DNA of 64,000 nucleotides from positions 124,001 to 188,000 of the forward strand of contig JAFADG010000035.1 in the NCBI GenBank assembly GCA_023425025.1, read 5' to 3'. Shown here in pieces: positions 1 through 7,721 of this stretch; within the stretch, counting starts at the first letter, position 1; the number at the start of each line of letters is the position of its first letter. Source of the stretch: Bacillota bacterium. GTDB lineage: Bacteria; Bacillota; Clostridia; Christensenellales; Aristaeellaceae. The notes under the pieces are model-generated. The model was not told where the DNA came from and searched no databases. It worked only from the letters and a program-made list of their open reading frames with translations. A program made the translations under genes and the position numbers.

Positions 1-1110
1 AAGGTGGATGGGCACCGGAGCAAAGCCGCCCTTTCCGGCATCTGCCCAGGCTTCGCCGATGGCCATAACCACACTGTTGGACTTGGGGCTTTCGCAAATG
101 GCGATGATGGCCTGGGCAAGGGGAAGCCTGGCTTCCGGCATGCCGACCGTTTGCACCGCCTGCATGGCGGCTGCCGCCTGCAGCATGGCGATGGGGTTGG
201 CCAGCCCCACATCCTCGCTGGCGTGGGCGATGATGCGCCTGGCGATGAGCCTGGGGTCCACCCCGGCGTAATCCAGGCGTGCAAACCAGGCCAGCGCCGC
301 GTCGCTGTCGGAGCCCCGCAGGCTTTTGCAAAAAGCGCTGAGCATGTCATAATACAGGCTCTCGTCGCAGCGGAGCATGGGCTTTTGAATGCTTTCCTCC
401 GCCGTATTGCGATCAATGCGCTGCACCCCGTTTTCATCCGCCGGGGTGGTCAATACCGCCAGCTCCAGGGCATTGAGGGCCGCCCGCACATCGCCGCCGG
501 CCACCTGGGCCCAGTGGGACAGGGCTTCATCCGCTATTTCAAGGGCCCTGCCGCCATAGCCCCGGTCCGGATCACGGATGGCGGCGCGCAGCGCGGCAAT
601 GACATCGTCCTTTGTCAATGGAAAGAACTGAAACACCCGGCACCGGCTGACAATGGCCGGGGTCATGGCGATCATGGGGTTTTCCGTGGTGCTGCCGATA
701 AAGCGGATCACGCCCCGCTCAATGGCGGGGAGGATGCTGTCCGACTGTGCCTTGCTCCAGCGGTGGCACTCGTCCAGCAAAAGGTACGTGGCCTGGTTTT
801 GATGGGCCTGCCGCTCGCCGGCGGCCTTCAATACCTCCCTGACATCGGCCACGCCGGAGGTGACGGCGTTCATCTGCACAAAGGCGGCCTTGGTGGCCCC
901 GGCCACAATGGCGGCCAGCGTCGTTTTGCCGCAGCCCGGCGGGCCGTAAAAAATACTGGAGGTCAGGCGGTCCGCCTCGATGGCCCGCCGGAGTAACCGG
1001 CCCGGCCCCACCAAATGGGCCTGGCCGATAAATTCGGATAACGTTCTTGGGCGCATCCTGTCCGCCAGAGGCGGCAGCATGTTTTGCCCTGTTCCAAAAA
1101 ACGGCTGCAT
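1..1110 (-). CDS. rarA: Replication-associated recombination protein A, AAA+ ATPase (C-terminus cut by window edge)
   Basis: RarA/MgsA is a clamp-loader-like AAA+ ATPase acting in the cytoplasm at stalled forks and on single-stranded DNA ends. The first 370 residues are visible, against a usual length of about 420-440. The N-terminus reads MQPFFGTGQNMLPPLADRMR, followed by the Walker A motif GPPGCGKTT at residues 56-64, a Walker B region LLLDECHRW, the sensor-type STTENP motif and a C-terminal RarA helical domain (LARRIIAHASEDVGLANP). The ATG at 1110 is the natural start because the conserved RPRTLSEFIGQ segment follows 20 residues later. The stop codon lies outside the window. It is transcribed in the same direction as the nitroreductase gene just upstream, with a 9-nt gap, so the two are probably co-transcribed. 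Assignment is by family-diagnostic motifs. Confidence 0.95.
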   Translation of the reverse strand, partial: MQPFFGTGQNMLPPLADRMRPRTLSEFIGQAHLVGPGRLLRRAIEADRLTSSIFYGPPGCGKTTLAAIVAGATKAAFVQMNAVTSGVADVREVLKAAGERQAHQNQATYLLLDECHRWSKAQSDSILPAIERGVIRFIGSTTENPMIAMTPAIVSRCRVFQFFPLTKDDVIAALRAAIRDPDRGYGGRALEIADEALSHWAQVAGGDVRAALNALELAVLTTPADENGVQRIDRNTAEESIQKPMLRCDESLYYDMLSAFCKSLRGSDSDAALAWFARLDYAGVDPRLIARRIIAHASEDVGLANPIAMLQAAAAMQAVQTVGMPEARLPLAQAIIAICESPKSNSVVMAIGEAWADAGKGGFAPVPIHL

Positions 1111-1119
1111 GCGCTGCTC

Positions 1120-1905
1120 CTATTCCGTCTTATGCTGCTCCTCGGATTCTGATATCAGCACCCTGGCGGCCGGGAGCCTGCCGCCTTCATCCGGCACCCA
1201 TTGCCGTCTTGTATCACAAAGCGCCGCTTCCATATGCAAAAGGGCAATGCCTGTATCCAGGCTGTCGGGAGCGGCCATCAGGGAGATGGACTGGCTGCCG
1301 CAGCGCAGCTTCCAGGGCTGGCGGTTCATGGCGGAAGGCGCTTCCCTAACGGCTGCCGCAGCCTTTAACGCCTCCTCCGGCCAGCCTTCGCCGCCGCCTT
1401 CCATATACCATTTGAAGGGCTTGCGGATTCTGCGCACAGGTTCTTCGGGCGTTTGCGCGGCTATGCCAATGGGGATCACCGCCGCCAACACTTCGCCCGG
1501 ATACAGATGAACGGGGCTTTCCTTCTTGCGGTAGGTGCCGGCCACCCAGCAGGTGGCTACGCCGCAGGCAGCAGCCTCCAGCACAAAGGCTTCGCCGCTG
1601 ATGCCGGCGTTTGTCATATACCGCTGCACGGCGGTATCGGCGATCACCGCCGCAAATCGGGTCGCGCCCTTGATGCGGCCATAATTCAGGATCACCGGCG
1701 TGAAAAACGATTCATCGCAGGCAGCCAGCAGTATGCGCACCCCCGGCAGGCACAGCCTGGCCGCCGCGTAGGAAAGGGTGGTCCACTGGGAGACAGTTGG
1801 CACGCCGGAAAAATTTCGGCAGGATACTCTTTTTGATATCTGCTCCCGCCAGCGCTTGAGCTGAGCGCCGGTATAGAACCCGTTGAACCGCCATTTCTCC
1901 GACAT
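1120..1905 (-). CDS. Nitroreductase-family protein (duplicated nitroreductase-like fold)
   Basis: The protein has 261 residues from the ATG at 1905, which sits 6 nt after a GGGAGG ribosome site. The upstream in-frame GTG overlaps that site and is less likely. The N-terminal part SKRVSCRNFSG resembles the nitroreductase opening (SxRRSxRxF), the middle AGISGEAFVLEAAACGVATCWV matches the FMN-binding core of the family, and a second half (EEALKAAAAVREAPSAMNRQPWKL) repeats a nitroreductase-like helix. This arrangement matches the putative TM1586-type nitroreductases, thought to be flavin-dependent oxidoreductases. The substrate is unknown. It is followed by rarA after 9 nt. Confidence 0.8.
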   Translation of the reverse strand: MSEKWRFNGFYTGAQLKRWREQISKRVSCRNFSGVPTVSQWTTLSYAAARLCLPGVRILLAACDESFFTPVILNYGRIKGATRFAAVIADTAVQRYMTNAGISGEAFVLEAAACGVATCWVAGTYRKKESPVHLYPGEVLAAVIPIGIAAQTPEEPVRRIRKPFKWYMEGGGEGWPEEALKAAAAVREAPSAMNRQPWKLRCGSQSISLMAAPDSLDTGIALLHMEAALCDTRRQWVPDEGGRLPAARVLISESEEQHKTE

Positions 1906-2057
1906 GGTCTTCCCTCCCACCTTAGGCTGCTTATTGTATAGTGTACATCCTCATTACATATTCTGCAAGGGAAACACCTTGCCTGGTTGCCAAAAGCACA
2001 CTGATGCCTCCCAAAGGTTTTGGGCCGTCCGGCAGCATTTTGGCCGTGCCTGAAAGA

Positions 2058-2891
2058 CTATCTTCCCATGTTTCTGAATATCTCCTGGCAGCGCCGGGTT
2101 CCCAGCGCGCTCACGGACCCCTTTTTGCAGAAGGCGAATTTGGCCAGCTTCGGATTCACGCGCTCCACAACCAACTGACCATTCACCAATTTTGCTTCCA
2201 AAGCGGACAGCGCCTCCAAAAAACGCGGGTCGCTGCGGGCCTTTTGGTAGAACGACAGCACATAGACATATAAAAAGAGGTTGTAATTTCCAAAGGGGTA
2301 TTCCGCCTGCATGAACAGGGTCCCTATCCCATAGTGGCAGGGGCCGATGGGTTTTTTGATTGTCCAGTGATTCAAAAGGAACTCCACGGCCCTGTCAAGG
2401 GCCGGCTCGCGGCCTAAGAAATCTGTAAACCGAAAGGCATTCAAAGCGTTCAGGGTCGGTCCGGGATTCGAAAACGCCGTTTCCGGGCCATGCCCGAAGC
2501 TGAACTTGCTGCAGCGCCATCCGCCATCGCCGTACTGCGTGTCCAGCAGGTATGCAAACGTTTTTTGCAGCCGGCTGTCGGCGGCATGGCCCAGGTGGCA
2601 AAGCACGTTTGCGGCGTTGATCGTATGGCAGGGATAGATCGCGCCGTCAGGAAAGAGCCTGAACCTTCCGTCTTCCCGCCATACGCTGAAAAAGAGATCG
2701 GCAACGCCCCGCAGCACAGGGTCGGAGGGGGGCATGCCCAATTCCAGCAGCAGCATCGCGCTGTTCAGGGTGGAAAACGGGCTGCCCTTGTTCAGCCGCT
2801 TGTCAGGGGTCGTCCAAAAATCGGCTCCGTTGTCATGCCGCGCCGCCAGAATGGCGTCCACATCGCCTTGATATTGCTCCATCACCGCCAT
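2058..2891 (-). CDS. Alpha/alpha-toroid protein resembling prenyltransferase/squalene-cyclase repeats
   Basis: The protein has 277 residues. The chosen ATG at 2891 (MAVMEQYQG) follows a GGGGAGGG site by about 10 nt; a second ATG at 2882 is possible. Repeating segments of the form LLDTQYGDGGW, PTLNALNAF and CHYGIGTLFMQ, with QxxDGGW-like and GPxxTLxAL signatures, are typical of the terpenoid cyclase/prenyltransferase alpha-alpha toroid. No DxDD or clear zinc-ligand catalytic motif is visible. No signal peptide or membrane segment is seen, so a cytosolic location is inferred. A role in terpenoid chemistry cannot be claimed; many bacterial toroid proteins with this look have no known reaction. 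Confidence 0.6.
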   Translation of the reverse strand: MAVMEQYQGDVDAILAARHDNGADFWTTPDKRLNKGSPFSTLNSAMLLLELGMPPSDPVLRGVADLFFSVWREDGRFRLFPDGAIYPCHTINAANVLCHLGHAADSRLQKTFAYLLDTQYGDGGWRCSKFSFGHGPETAFSNPGPTLNALNAFRFTDFLGREPALDRAVEFLLNHWTIKKPIGPCHYGIGTLFMQAEYPFGNYNLFLYVYVLSFYQKARSDPRFLEALSALEAKLVNGQLVVERVNPKLAKFAFCKKGSVSALGTRRCQEIFRNMGR

Positions 2892-3012
2892 CGCGCCTTT
2901 TCCCTCCCCACCCGCGTTCATCCATAGCAACAGCATAACACGATACGGTTATTTTTTCCATTGCATTCAGGGGCAGTGTTCCTTTTCAGCAAACCAAAAA
3001 CCCCTGGGAGGT

Positions 3013-3142
3013 ATTGGAGGGTCGGATTCCATCTGGCTCAATCGTCGCATTACTCGCTATCGCTCGTACTGCTTGTTTCGCCAGCCTTCTCCGCCTCGCT
3101 TTCTCCGCCACAGGCGGCGCTTCGGCTACGAAGCCCTCCAAT
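3013..3142. repeat. Fold-back intergenic repeat (MITE-like)
   Basis: This gene-poor stretch (2892-3349) contains a segment bounded by the perfect inverted pair ATTGGAGGG (3013-3021) and CCCTCCAAT (3134-3142). Its core shares GGCTCAATCGTCGC and CCGCCACAGGCGG with the separate repeat at 57075-57237, which suggests a dispersed family. Short open frames across it on both strands follow the palindromic sequence and are not credible genes. Just downstream lies a perfect 10-bp hairpin at 3224-3246. Confidence 0.55.
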
Positions 3143-3298
3143 GTGAAATCGAAAATCAGCGACATGTGCGGTGATTTTCGCAGGACTTTCGTGGAAATTC
3201 CTTCCTTGCCCAAGCAAACGGCCGCAAAAAGGCATCGCCTTTTTGCAGTTCAGCGAGTGTAAAACTCGGAAAAGGGAGGAAGTCACTTTTTCGAAACA

Positions 3299-3335
3299 AA
3301 AAACCCCGCCCGTTCGCTAAAGGGGCGGGGTTTTT
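3299..3335 (-). terminator. Rho-independent terminator downstream of the 44-residue peptide gene
   Basis: On the minus strand a GC-rich stem (ACCCCGCCC paired with GGGCGGGGT, loop of about 10 nt) is followed by a run of T. It lies 14 nt after the stop of the small gene at 3350. An A-rich flank makes it potentially bidirectional. Confidence 0.8.
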
Positions 3336-3349
3336 GCAAATTATCGCTG

Positions 3350-3484
3350 TTACGGCTGATCAAGCTGTTCGCTGACAGGCAAGGTGCAACCTTGCGGGAA
3401 CTCTGCGGAGCATACGCTCTCGTCAAAGGAGATCTCCTCCTCCGGCGCTTGCTGGTTCTTTTTTTCCTCTTTGGATTTCTCCAT
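3350..3484 (-). CDS. Small acidic peptide of unknown function (44 aa)
   Basis: The ATG at 3484 is preceded by a strong GGGAGGTGAT ribosome site, better than for any upstream in-frame start. The peptide is rich in Glu, Lys and Gln (MEKSKEEKKNQQAPEEEIS) and has two cysteines in a CSAEFPQGC arrangement near the C-terminus. A terminator follows the stop directly. It sits 79 nt after phosphoglycerate mutase on the same strand and may be co-transcribed. No family is recognised. It could be a small regulatory or secreted peptide, but there is no signal peptide and no adjacent maturase or transporter to support a modified-peptide system. Confidence 0.6.
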   Translation of the reverse strand: MEKSKEEKKNQQAPEEEISFDESVCSAEFPQGCTLPVSEQLDQP

Positions 3485-3563
3485 ATCTATCACCTCCCGG
3501 CGGGTTTCTTGTTTTCTATATACCCGAGAATCCGCCGGGTGAATCCATGGATGGCCGCAGCTT

Positions 3564-4784
3564 TCAATCCTGCTCAAACAAATGGGGCATCAGCTGCGTT
3601 CCGTCGTCAAGATACAAGCCCTTGGCGGCGGTCTCCTCATCCAGCTTGCCGGGGGTACCCCGCCGGCGGCTGTCATACAAAGCCCACGGCACAGGGGAGC
3701 CGTCATGACCCCTGGTGGACAAAAGCGTCAGGTGGTCGCTTAAAATCAGCAGGCGAAAATCGCCAAGCTCCGGCAGGCGTTTTAGCAGCGGGGCGATGAC
3801 GCGCCGATCCAGCCGGCGGATGGCTTCCAGCTTTTTTTCCACATCCCCGGCGTGGGACATCTCATCCGGCGCTTCCACATGGATGACCGCAAAATCCTCG
3901 CCGGCCCTCAGAGCAGAAAGGGCAGCCTCCACCTTGCCTTCGTAATTGGTATCCAGGTCGCCGGTCGCGCCTTGCACCTTCGGCGTTTTCAGCCCGGCCA
4001 GGGCGGCGATGCCCCACACCAGGGGCACGGCGCTGATGACGGAGCCATAATGGCCATATTTTTCCCGAAAGGACGGCAGCCGTATGGCTCTGCCCGGACC
4101 CCAGGGCCAGATCATATTGGCGGGAAGCAGGCCCCGCCGGCGCCGGGAAGCATTGATGGCGTGCCGGTCCAAAATATCGTAGCTGAAGCGCATCAGCGCT
4201 TCGATCTTTTCGGCAAGATGGCCTTTGGGTCGGTAGGGAGCGATGGCATGATCCAGAATATTGTGGGGCTCCGTAAGATCAAAGGCCGCATCCTCAGGCA
4301 CCGGGCCGCGGAGCACGCCGATGTGGCGGAAGGTGCGGCTGACTGTGATGGAAAGGCCGATTTCACCGGCAATGGCTTGATAGGCAGGATGGGCCATCAA
4401 ATCGCGCATCAGGGTTTCGGCCTCGTCCCCTTCCACGCTGCCGCCGTTGTGGCTGCGAATAATGAGCCCCTTTACCGTATCTTCCATGGCACAGAGGTTG
4501 ACCCGGAAGGAAACTTCGCCTTCTTTTAGCAGTACGCCGACGCCTGCGGCTTCCAGCACGCTGCGGCCGGTGTAGCTCTTTCTTGGATCGTAACCGAATA
4601 TATTCAATATAGCCGTATCGCTGCCGGGGGTCACGCCCGCAGGCACGGTCAGAGCTGTTCCGATTTCACTGCCCGCCAATGTATCCATGGCCGGCAGGCG
4701 CAAAAATCCCAGGGGCGTTTTGTTTTGAAGACCGGCCAGGGGCTTGTCCGCCATGCCGTCGCCAATCACCATCAGGTACTTCAT
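3564..4784 (-). CDS. apgM: Cofactor-independent phosphoglycerate mutase, archaeal (ApgM) type
   Basis: The protein has 406 residues and belongs to the alkaline phosphatase superfamily. ApgM interconverts 2- and 3-phosphoglycerate without 2,3-bisphosphoglycerate. The metal-binding N-terminus MKYLMVIGDGMADKPL, the TPGSDTAILNIFGYDP segment that carries the presumed catalytic serine, the HIEAPDEMSHAGD-like region (here HVEAPDEMSHAGD) and the late DHLTLLSTRGHDGSPVPW motif are all present. Some members are annotated as a proposed homoserine kinase, so that alternative remains open. The ATG at 4784 follows GGAAGTG-type ribosome pairing; a longer in-frame extension upstream has no family similarity. 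It is divergent from murG. Confidence 0.88.
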   Translation of the reverse strand: MKYLMVIGDGMADKPLAGLQNKTPLGFLRLPAMDTLAGSEIGTALTVPAGVTPGSDTAILNIFGYDPRKSYTGRSVLEAAGVGVLLKEGEVSFRVNLCAMEDTVKGLIIRSHNGGSVEGDEAETLMRDLMAHPAYQAIAGEIGLSITVSRTFRHIGVLRGPVPEDAAFDLTEPHNILDHAIAPYRPKGHLAEKIEALMRFSYDILDRHAINASRRRRGLLPANMIWPWGPGRAIRLPSFREKYGHYGSVISAVPLVWGIAALAGLKTPKVQGATGDLDTNYEGKVEAALSALRAGEDFAVIHVEAPDEMSHAGDVEKKLEAIRRLDRRVIAPLLKRLPELGDFRLLILSDHLTLLSTRGHDGSPVPWALYDSRRRGTPGKLDEETAAKGLYLDDGTQLMPHLFEQD

Positions 4785-4907
4785 GAGACACTTCCTTTCC
4801 CATGGGAACAGTATACTGAAAATCCCTTGCCGCCGCAATGTTTGTACACAAAGAGAACGCACATAAAACAACAGACCCTTTGCGCTGTGCAAACTTTTCT
4901 GCTTTTG

Positions 4908-4916
4908 TGCTATACT
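4908..4916 (+). promoter_or_regulatory. Extended -10 promoter element for murG
   Basis: TGCTATACT matches an extended -10 (TG-N-TATAAT with one mismatch) 30 nt before the murG start, in the 161-nt gap between the divergent phosphoglycerate mutase and murG. No strong -35 hexamer is seen, as is usual for extended -10 promoters. Confidence 0.45.
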
Positions 4917-4945
4917 ATACCAAGTATTTTAAAGGAGGCCGCATT

Positions 4946-6013
4946 TTGAAGAGGATTGTGCTTACCGGCGGCGGCACCGCCGGCCATGTCACGCCCCATC
5001 TGGCCCTGATCCCCCATTTGCAAAGGGCCGGGTATAATATACATTACATCGGCACCGAAGCGGGCATGGAACGGGATATGATCAGCCGCATAAGCGGCAT
5101 TACCTATCATGCCGTCAAGGGCGGCAAATTGCGCCGCTATTTTAGCTGGAAGAACTTTACCGATCCCTTTCGGGTTTTGTTCGGCGCTTTCCAATCCGCC
5201 CGGCTGATGGGCAAATTGAAGCCGGACGTCTGCTTTAGCAAGGGCGGCTTTGTTTCCGTGCCGGTAGTGTTTGGGGCGTGGCTCTTTGGCGTGCCGGTGG
5301 TCTGTCACGAAAGCGATTTTACGCCGGGCCTGGCCAACCGCATCTGCGCCGTGTTTGCAAGGCAAGTGGCCACCACCTTCCCCGAGTGCGCCAAGGCGCT
5401 CGGCGCAAAGGCGGTCATGACGGGCACGCCCCTTCGGCCCGAACTGTTTTCCGGCAGCCGCGCCAGGGGCCTTGCCATGACGGGCCTTGACGGAAACAAG
5501 CCGGTGCTACTCATGATGGGCGGCAGCTCCGGCGCCCAGAGCGTCAACCAGGTGCTGCGGGAAGCGCTGCCCCGCATTCAAACAAAAATGGATGTGATCC
5601 ACATCTGCGGCAAGGGGAATATAAAGCCGGAGCTGGATCATTTGCCGGGCTACTGGCAGAAGGAATTTTTGTCCGAGGAGCTGCCCGATGCCTTTGCGGC
5701 GGCCGACCTGATATTATCCCGGGCCGGCAGCAACGCGCTTTGCGAATTTCAGGCGCTGAAAAAGCCCATGCTCTTGATTCCCTATCCCCGCACCGCCAGC
5801 CGAGGCGATCAGATTCTGAACGCGCAAAGCTATGAGCGCCGGGGCCTGTGCCATGTGCTTTTGCAGGAGGACCTGACGGCGGATACGCTGGTCAGCGCCC
5901 TTCATCATTTATATGAAAGCCGCGAAAAACTGCGCACGGCGTTGGAGCACGCGCCGGCGGCGGACGGTACCAAAGCCGTGCTGGATTTGATCGGGCAGGT
6001 GCAAAAGCGCTGA
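4946..6013 (+). CDS. murG: UDP-N-acetylglucosamine:lipid I transferase MurG
   Basis: MurG adds GlcNAc to undecaprenyl-pyrophosphoryl-MurNAc-pentapeptide to make lipid II at the inner face of the membrane. The protein has 355 residues from the TTG at 4946, which is placed 7 nt after AAGGAGG; no ATG fits the site. The N-terminal glycine-rich loop LTGGGTAGHVTPHLAL, the acceptor-site HESDFTPGLANR segment, the hinge GGSSGAQSVN and the C-terminal UDP-GlcNAc site LILSRAGSNALCEFQALKKP are all present. It stands alone, not in a dcw cluster, and ends at a terminator at 6057-6082. A phylogenetic note: the genome may carry another murG in the division cluster, which cannot be seen here. Confidence 0.95.
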   Translation: MKRIVLTGGGTAGHVTPHLALIPHLQRAGYNIHYIGTEAGMERDMISRISGITYHAVKGGKLRRYFSWKNFTDPFRVLFGAFQSARLMGKLKPDVCFSKGGFVSVPVVFGAWLFGVPVVCHESDFTPGLANRICAVFARQVATTFPECAKALGAKAVMTGTPLRPELFSGSRARGLAMTGLDGNKPVLLMMGGSSGAQSVNQVLREALPRIQTKMDVIHICGKGNIKPELDHLPGYWQKEFLSEELPDAFAAADLILSRAGSNALCEFQALKKPMLLIPYPRTASRGDQILNAQSYERRGLCHVLLQEDLTADTLVSALHHLYESREKLRTALEHAPAADGTKAVLDLIGQVQKR

Positions 6014-6056
6014 AAGGCCAGTTTGGCGGCATAACGTCCCTTTTTCAATACATTGC

Positions 6057-6082
6057 GGCAGACTGAAAGGTCTGCCTTTTTT
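6057..6082 (+). terminator. Terminator of murG
   Basis: GGCAGAC, a 6-nt loop, GTCTGCC and then six T residues, 44 nt after the murG stop. Confidence 0.85.
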
Positions 6083-6191
6083 CTGCCGTCCGGCAAGCGC
6101 ATTACATGAAGAAGACATGATTTCTTTCCATGGTTTGGTGCTGATAAGAGCAGGGCCTTTTGCACACAATAGCCGCGAGGAGGCGAATACC

Positions 6192-6773
6192 TTGAACAAA
6201 AAATGGATTCTCACCATGCTGTGCGCATTTGCGCTGGTGCTGTTGGCCGGTTGTACGAGCAATGCGGATGTCTTGCCGTCTCCCTCGCCCAACGCCACGA
6301 CAATGATGCCCAGCCCGTCGATTCTTCCCACTGTGATGCCGGAAAGCCCGAGCCCCGGCGTCGGAACACCCACAACCGCGCCCGGAACATCGGGCGCGGG
6401 TATCACAACGCTGCAGGATGCCCAAAAGGCATCCGAGGATATTGCCGCTGAGCTGAACAAACTCAGCGAGGTTCAAAGCGCCGCTGTCGCTGCCGCGGGT
6501 GATACCGCCGTCGTCGGGGTCGTGTTTGACAGCCAGTACAAGGGCGGCCTGACCCAGCGCATCACCGACATGGTCAAGGACAGGATCGGCACAGTCAATA
6601 CCGGTATCAAAAACATCGGTGTGACCGCCGAGGCTGCCCAGGTGAAGTCGGTGCAGGACCTGGCTTCCACCATGGCGAAATCCGGCACAACCATTTCCTC
6701 GCTCCAAACCCAGGTGGATGCCCTGTACAAAACCATTACAGCCAATGCCGGCGGCGCGACGTCCGCTCCGTAA
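6192..6773 (+). CDS. YhcN/YlaJ-family sporulation lipoprotein
   Basis: The 193-residue protein starts with TTG at 6192 after GAGGAGG. It has a lipoprotein signal: positively charged NKKW, a hydrophobic run and the lipobox LLAGC. A Pro/Ser/Thr-rich linker (residues 25-70) leads to a C-terminal domain with QKASEDIAAELNKLSEV, AVVGVVF and TQRITDMVKDRI, the pattern of the YhcN/YlaJ domain found in spore-associated lipoproteins. It would be anchored on the outer face of a membrane, in spores probably in the spore envelope. Its presence supports a spore-forming lineage. The exact role is not established for the family. Confidence 0.85.
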   Translation: MNKKWILTMLCAFALVLLAGCTSNADVLPSPSPNATTMMPSPSILPTVMPESPSPGVGTPTTAPGTSGAGITTLQDAQKASEDIAAELNKLSEVQSAAVAAAGDTAVVGVVFDSQYKGGLTQRITDMVKDRIGTVNTGIKNIGVTAEAAQVKSVQDLASTMAKSGTTISSLQTQVDALYKTITANAGGATSAP

Positions 6774-6782
6774 GGCTGCGCA

Positions 6783-6801
6783 GGGATGCATTCAGCATCC
6801 C
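6783..6801 (+). terminator. Weak hairpin after the spore lipoprotein gene
   Basis: GGGATGC, 5-nt loop, GCATCCC, followed after about 17 nt by a run of six T. It may terminate the lipoprotein transcript, though the distance to the T run makes this uncertain. Confidence 0.35.
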
Positions 6802-7001
6802 CTTTCGCGCGCCCTTTTTTGCTGGAAATCTCATGCTGGGTGTCCGGAAACATGATCCACCGGCAGCAAAGCCCTTTGTCGGCGGGTGCCTGCCTAAAGC
6901 AAAGGCTTTTTGCGCGCAAAATTTTTTCCTGTACCTTGTCCATACGCGGCATATTCCCCCGGGCATCGCTCATAGGCTTATCCCAGAGGGGGAGATGCAA
7001 T

Positions 7002-7487
7002 ATGGATTATACGGTACGTGCACAACGCTGGCATATACTGGGCACGGCGCCCATGGCGGCAATACTCGCCGCAGCGGCCCTTGCGCTTGGACAAGCCGGC
7101 AACCCCGCCAGCATCTGGCGGCTGAACAGATGGGCGGCGGGTCTTTTGCTTGTCTGGTGGGTGCTGGGGATTGCCCTGGTAAGGCGCAATCCGCGCCCCT
7201 GGTCGGCAAGTATGCCACGGGCTGCGCGACATGCCACGCGCATTCTGTGGAGCGCAGCCGTTGCCCAACTGGTCAGCACCCTGACGATGCTTGGGGTGCA
7301 CGGCCTGTATGGCCTTATCTGGGGGCGGCAAGTATTCTGGCTGGATGCGCTGGTGGCATGCGGCGCGCTGCTTTTCGGACAGGCGGCCGGGGTGAAGGCG
7401 CTTTATACGTTTTCAAGACCCAAGCCCTACCTGTACGGAGGGACCGCCATGCTTTGCGCTTTGTTCCTCCTGGCGGTACTTACATGA
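7002..7487 (+). CDS. Small integral membrane protein of unknown function
   Basis: The ATG at 7002 follows GAGGGGGAGATGCAAT, giving 161 residues. Four hydrophobic stretches are visible at about residues 15-32, 45-60, 85-110 and 115-160, separated by Arg-rich loops, so a four-helix membrane protein is likely. No catalytic or binding motif is recognised. It follows the spore lipoprotein gene by 228 nt and ends 26 nt before a strong terminator. No functional inference is justified beyond membrane location. Confidence 0.65.
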   Translation: MDYTVRAQRWHILGTAPMAAILAAAALALGQAGNPASIWRLNRWAAGLLLVWWVLGIALVRRNPRPWSASMPRAARHATRILWSAAVAQLVSTLTMLGVHGLYGLIWGRQVFWLDALVACGALLFGQAAGVKALYTFSRPKPYLYGGTAMLCALFLLAVLT

Positions 7488-7513
7488 ATCCTGTCCTGCG
7501 TTTACGGCAGCAG

Positions 7514-7546
7514 AAAAGCCGGCGGACCATTCGTCCGCCGGCTTTT
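7514..7546. terminator. Bidirectional terminator between convergent genes
   Basis: A perfect 14-bp stem (AAAAGCCGGCGGAC with GTCCGCCGGCTTTT) and a 5-nt loop. It lies downstream of the membrane protein gene (+) and, beyond the MITE, of the carboxypeptidase gene (-). Confidence 0.85.
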
Positions 7547-7547
7547 A

Positions 7548-7705
7548 TACTAATGGAAAACATTATTTCGCCCAAAGCGGCGAGGAGTTTTCGATGCAGG
7601 GCAAGGCGTTGGAGCGAAACGTAGCAGCGCTACGTTGAGCGGAGAACGACGCAGCCCTGCGCGAAAAGTACTACCGCAACGACGAGATAATGTTTGGAAT
7701 TAGTA
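7548..7705. mobile_element. 158-bp MITE-like fold-back element, copy 1
   Basis: The element begins TACTAATGGAAAACATTAT and ends with the near-inverse ATAATGTTTGGAATTAGTA. Its interior is almost fully self-complementary, with an apical stem AACGTAGC-AGC-GCTACGTT. It encodes nothing. A second copy of equal length and orientation lies at 52918-53075, with seven differences in 158 positions by eye. Both are followed by TTACATG. Length, inverted ends and lack of coding capacity fit a miniature inverted-repeat element mobilised in trans. No matching transposase is in the window. Confidence 0.8.
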
Positions 7706-7721
7706 TTACATGTCCGCAATA

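Noticed and set aside
3014..3262. 82-residue plus-strand open frame
   Set aside because: It crosses a fold-back repeat with open frames on both strands. There is no ribosome site and the sequence is repeated elsewhere.
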